A DNA stretch of 64,000 bases from Diadema setosum. Its lineage: Eukaryota > Echinodermata > Echinoidea > Diadematoida > Diadematidae. Of this stretch, positions 61,426-64,000 are shown one piece after another. The notes beneath the pieces were generated by a model. The model had not been told where the DNA came from, ran no database searches, and saw only the letters and a program-made list of their open reading frames with translations. The DNA is taken from the NCBI GenBank assembly GCA_033980235.1, contig CM067070.1, positions 3,134,978 through 3,198,977 on the forward strand, in the 5' to 3' direction. The number at the start of each line of letters is the position of its first letter. Position 1 is the first letter of the stretch. Position numbers and translations under genes: made by a program.

Positions 61426-64000
61426 AACATTATACTATAAGTATTATGTGCAAATAAGTGTAACCATAGAAACACGTTGGGATGCGGATTTGTAGGAATC
61501 ATAGTGTATGAAAATAGAAAATTCAGTTTTTCTATTTCTCAAGCAATTGACGTTACAGTTGGCATCGTCTGGACATATAACATTGTATTCATAAGGTCCA
61601 TTTTTTTTTTTTGATTATAGCACGTCTTCCAATGCACATTGATATAAGGTTACAAACTCCTTTCTTTTACCTATGTTCTGATACCCCTGCCTCACTTGAG
61701 ATGAAAAATGCATTGATACCTATGTATTGTAACATCTTGATTAAATTCCTTAATATTGATATCATCCTCATCAACTGCGGGTTTGTGTGGCTTATAGATA
61801 GAAGACGTGCAACGCACGGTGGCAGTTTGTAGACGAAGAGAAACCTTATCCAAACTGAAAAATCAGGTAAACTCAAATAGTATTAACTTGAAGAGTGGTA
61901 CAAAAACAACATGCAACTAGACGTTAATCTTTGACAAAGAGACGTCCAACTAGCTCATGTGCCTGGACACTTGACTTATCTACGTACTTACGTGAGACCG
62001 GTATCAAGTAATGTTCGTTCCTTCTTATACTACTACATGACGTACGCGTGCGTAATAAAGTGCATAGTGTGCCGAAAGATGGAACTAGATTGCTGAACTT
62101 CAAATAATATGCCCTCTAGTTGCTCTGTGCAGTGAGTGTGCGGAGTGAGGTTTGCCGTCATACTAAGATGGTAACAAAAATTACCTTGTCTATTATTATT
62201 AATGGCGGGTATTGCTCCTTGCTGCAGTAAGCAAATTCTTGATAATTATAATGTATATATCTCTTTCGTGGCATGCCGTGTCATTGTAATTACAATTACA
62301 ACCTTAAGATATTTGTTGTCTTGATATTGTTGGTGTTAAGTTTTGATTCTCAATTGATTAAATACATCATGAGAAGAAAATGTAAGCTCCGTATTCCAAC
62401 CTGAAATCCAACAATTGCAACCTCCTTGTCCGGCATTGTATTGTCATAACTTGAAGTTAGTATCTGTTAATGTGCTGATAATTCACATCGTACAGTGTTA
62501 CAGAATATTCTCAATATATATAAATTAAATTAATGTCTGTTCTTGATTATTATCTCGTCGTATGATTTATACGATTGTTATACGGCTCATTATGTAACAC
62601 CTACTCACAGTAATCGATAATGCTCCACGATTAGTCTGACTTTGTTAACTCTTGCGCTGATTTCAAATGCTTGTTGTTTACCTGATATAATGGCTTTTTC
62701 AAATTTCTGTTGGTAACAATATTCAAAAAGAGACAGTGCTAAATATCACTAAACATATTGTTTTCACCAATTGATTTCTGACTTATAATCCACCATCAGT
62801 ACCAGCAAAACTGTTTCTGAATACAGTACATACAGGGGACATATTAAACGGAGACATGTGCAGAAGTAAGTTAATTAATTAAGTGGATGTGATTCGCAAT
62901 CAAACAGAGTCAACTCGTCTTCGGGTTGATAAGCGGCACTAACATTATGATATTGGCTATGTTGTGTTATACCATAATTGAATATGAATACAGACTGTCA
63001 TGTACGTAATCAATAATCCTAGCTGTCTTCCATATTTGCCATAGATCCATTATCATCTATGTTGATTTAATAGCAATGGTCCATTTTACCACCACCAAGG
63101 GAAGAAAATAATTCAATGTTGGCTTCTTGGTTTGATTGTTAGTATGTCCGTTATGTACGTGTGCAAAATAATTCAAAAAGTGTGAACGGATTTAGATGAA
63201 ACTTTACAATTAAGGTTGAGAATGAAACAAGTAACAGATGAATAAATTTAATCGTCTTTTGCTTGTGTCATTCTCAACCTTTCATGTAAGTTCGATCTGA
63301 ATCCGTTCTGCTGAGGCGCGTCCTGCAGCTGGAAGTTGATGACGTAACAAAAGGCTTCTACATTGGAAAATTGGCGGAGGTCTGTGCTCTCAGAATGCTT
63401 CTCTAGTTTTGCTATGTTTTGTTACCTGTATTATGTTGTTTCTATAGCATTTAACTTCACAATTATGACCGTTGTGTTTCTTTCTTTATTTTTTTTTTAT
63501 GACGGTGCAATTTTCACAACAGGCTTCACATATTAATAGCATATGCTTTCTCCTCCACACTTTGAATCTATAATGTCATGAATATCTTTGGCCATATTAC
63601 ATGTGCGTATATGTATTGCATTTACTGTCTGTTTACTTATTATACAAAGTACAATATAAATATTAGAGCAATATTGTATGCTTCTCCTGCAGTTTTGTTT
63701 ATTTTATAACTCAAGTTGTGGAACTAAATACATTGTATAGATTAAAATCAAATTAGTTGAAATAGTTGGGACTTTGTTGTCCCTTTGTAGGTATGACGTT
63801 CGTAAAGAGATGGATTTCAAACCTACTTTAGCAAGAAAAGTGATTACAACGGCGTAATTACTTTATGCTGAGCTCAGAATAGGGTCACGTGCAAATGACT
63901 AACTTGTTTTTCTTTTTGATGTCAATCACAAAATTAAAAGAAGGACTGTAAGGTTTCGTATGTCATTTCGCAGATGCCTTTAAATTTTACACTTATTCTA
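61426..64000. other. 3' UTR of gene B and downstream sequence
   Basis: AT-rich, with the candidate poly(A) signal at 62054. An inverted repeat at about 63182-63308 (GTGAACGGATTTAGATGAAA ... ATCTGAATCCGTTC, and GGTTGAGAATGA with its inverse) is a small foldback relic. No gene or exon was recognised to the window end. Confidence 0.5.
62054..62059 (+). promoter_or_regulatory. Candidate poly(A) signal of gene B
   Basis: AATAAA about 630 bases after the gene B stop, followed by TG-rich sequence. Other AATAAA copies exist further on (for example near 63240), so the true 3' end is not fixed. Confidence 0.45.

Overview
This window is animal DNA. Short, high-GC coding exons with GT..AG borders sit in long AT-rich introns full of microsatellites, tRNA-derived SINEs and foldback (MITE-like) elements. 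The protein modules (Frizzled CRD, FN3, Ig, CUB, Ly6/uPAR, sushi, C-type lectin) and the dense small DNA elements suggest a marine invertebrate deuterostome, most likely an echinoderm such as a sea urchin. That assignment is inference. No prokaryotic, plasmid, phage, CRISPR or rRNA content was seen.

Gene A (+, 2158-35265; 5' end outside the window): 24 in-window exons join in one open frame of about 1710 residues. The module order is Frizzled CRD, FN3, a second Frizzled CRD split over two exons, an Ig domain split over two exons, five CUB domains separated by mini-exon linkers (CUB1 and CUB2, CUB2 and CUB3, CUB3 and CUB4, CUB4 and CUB5), three Ly6/uPAR (LU) domains each made by a pair of exons, and a C-terminal pair of repeats with a D-x-x-G-x-G-x-x-D-Y-C-R signature. 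No membrane segment is seen, so a secreted or matrix protein is likely. Of 23 exon junctions, 21 are phase 1 and the last two are phase 2. A poly(A) signal lies at 35579.

Intergenic stretch 35266-40878: the gene A 3' region, one foldback repeat, simple repeats and a SINE fragment; no gene was recognised.

Gene B (+, 40879-61425; complete): 13 exons encode a predicted 1101-residue type I membrane receptor. It has a signal peptide, sushi-sushi, two C-type lectin domains (each split over two exons), sushi-sushi, a Ser/Thr/Pro-rich stalk, one transmembrane helix and a roughly 380-residue cytoplasmic tail. The tail has repeated tyrosine motifs (YDEV/YDQI, FNDLY, YHTLEP). Eleven of 12 junctions are phase 1. 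Only the second lectin domain keeps QPD and WND sugar/calcium motifs. A candidate poly(A) signal lies at 62054; beyond it only a small inverted repeat was seen.

The neighbours could be a secreted multi-ligand protein (Wnt, lipid or glycan binding is possible from the domains) and a lectin/sushi receptor signalling through phosphotyrosine. That they act together is only a hypothesis based on proximity, shared orientation and shared exon-shuffling style.

Repeats: the introns preserve informative insertion events. One foldback element is inserted in another repeat whose unoccupied copy lies beside it, showing a TTAA target. A palindromic pair of elements carries a different insertion in each arm. 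Three copies of a roughly 500 bp element share GACTTGGGTCGTTCT ends.
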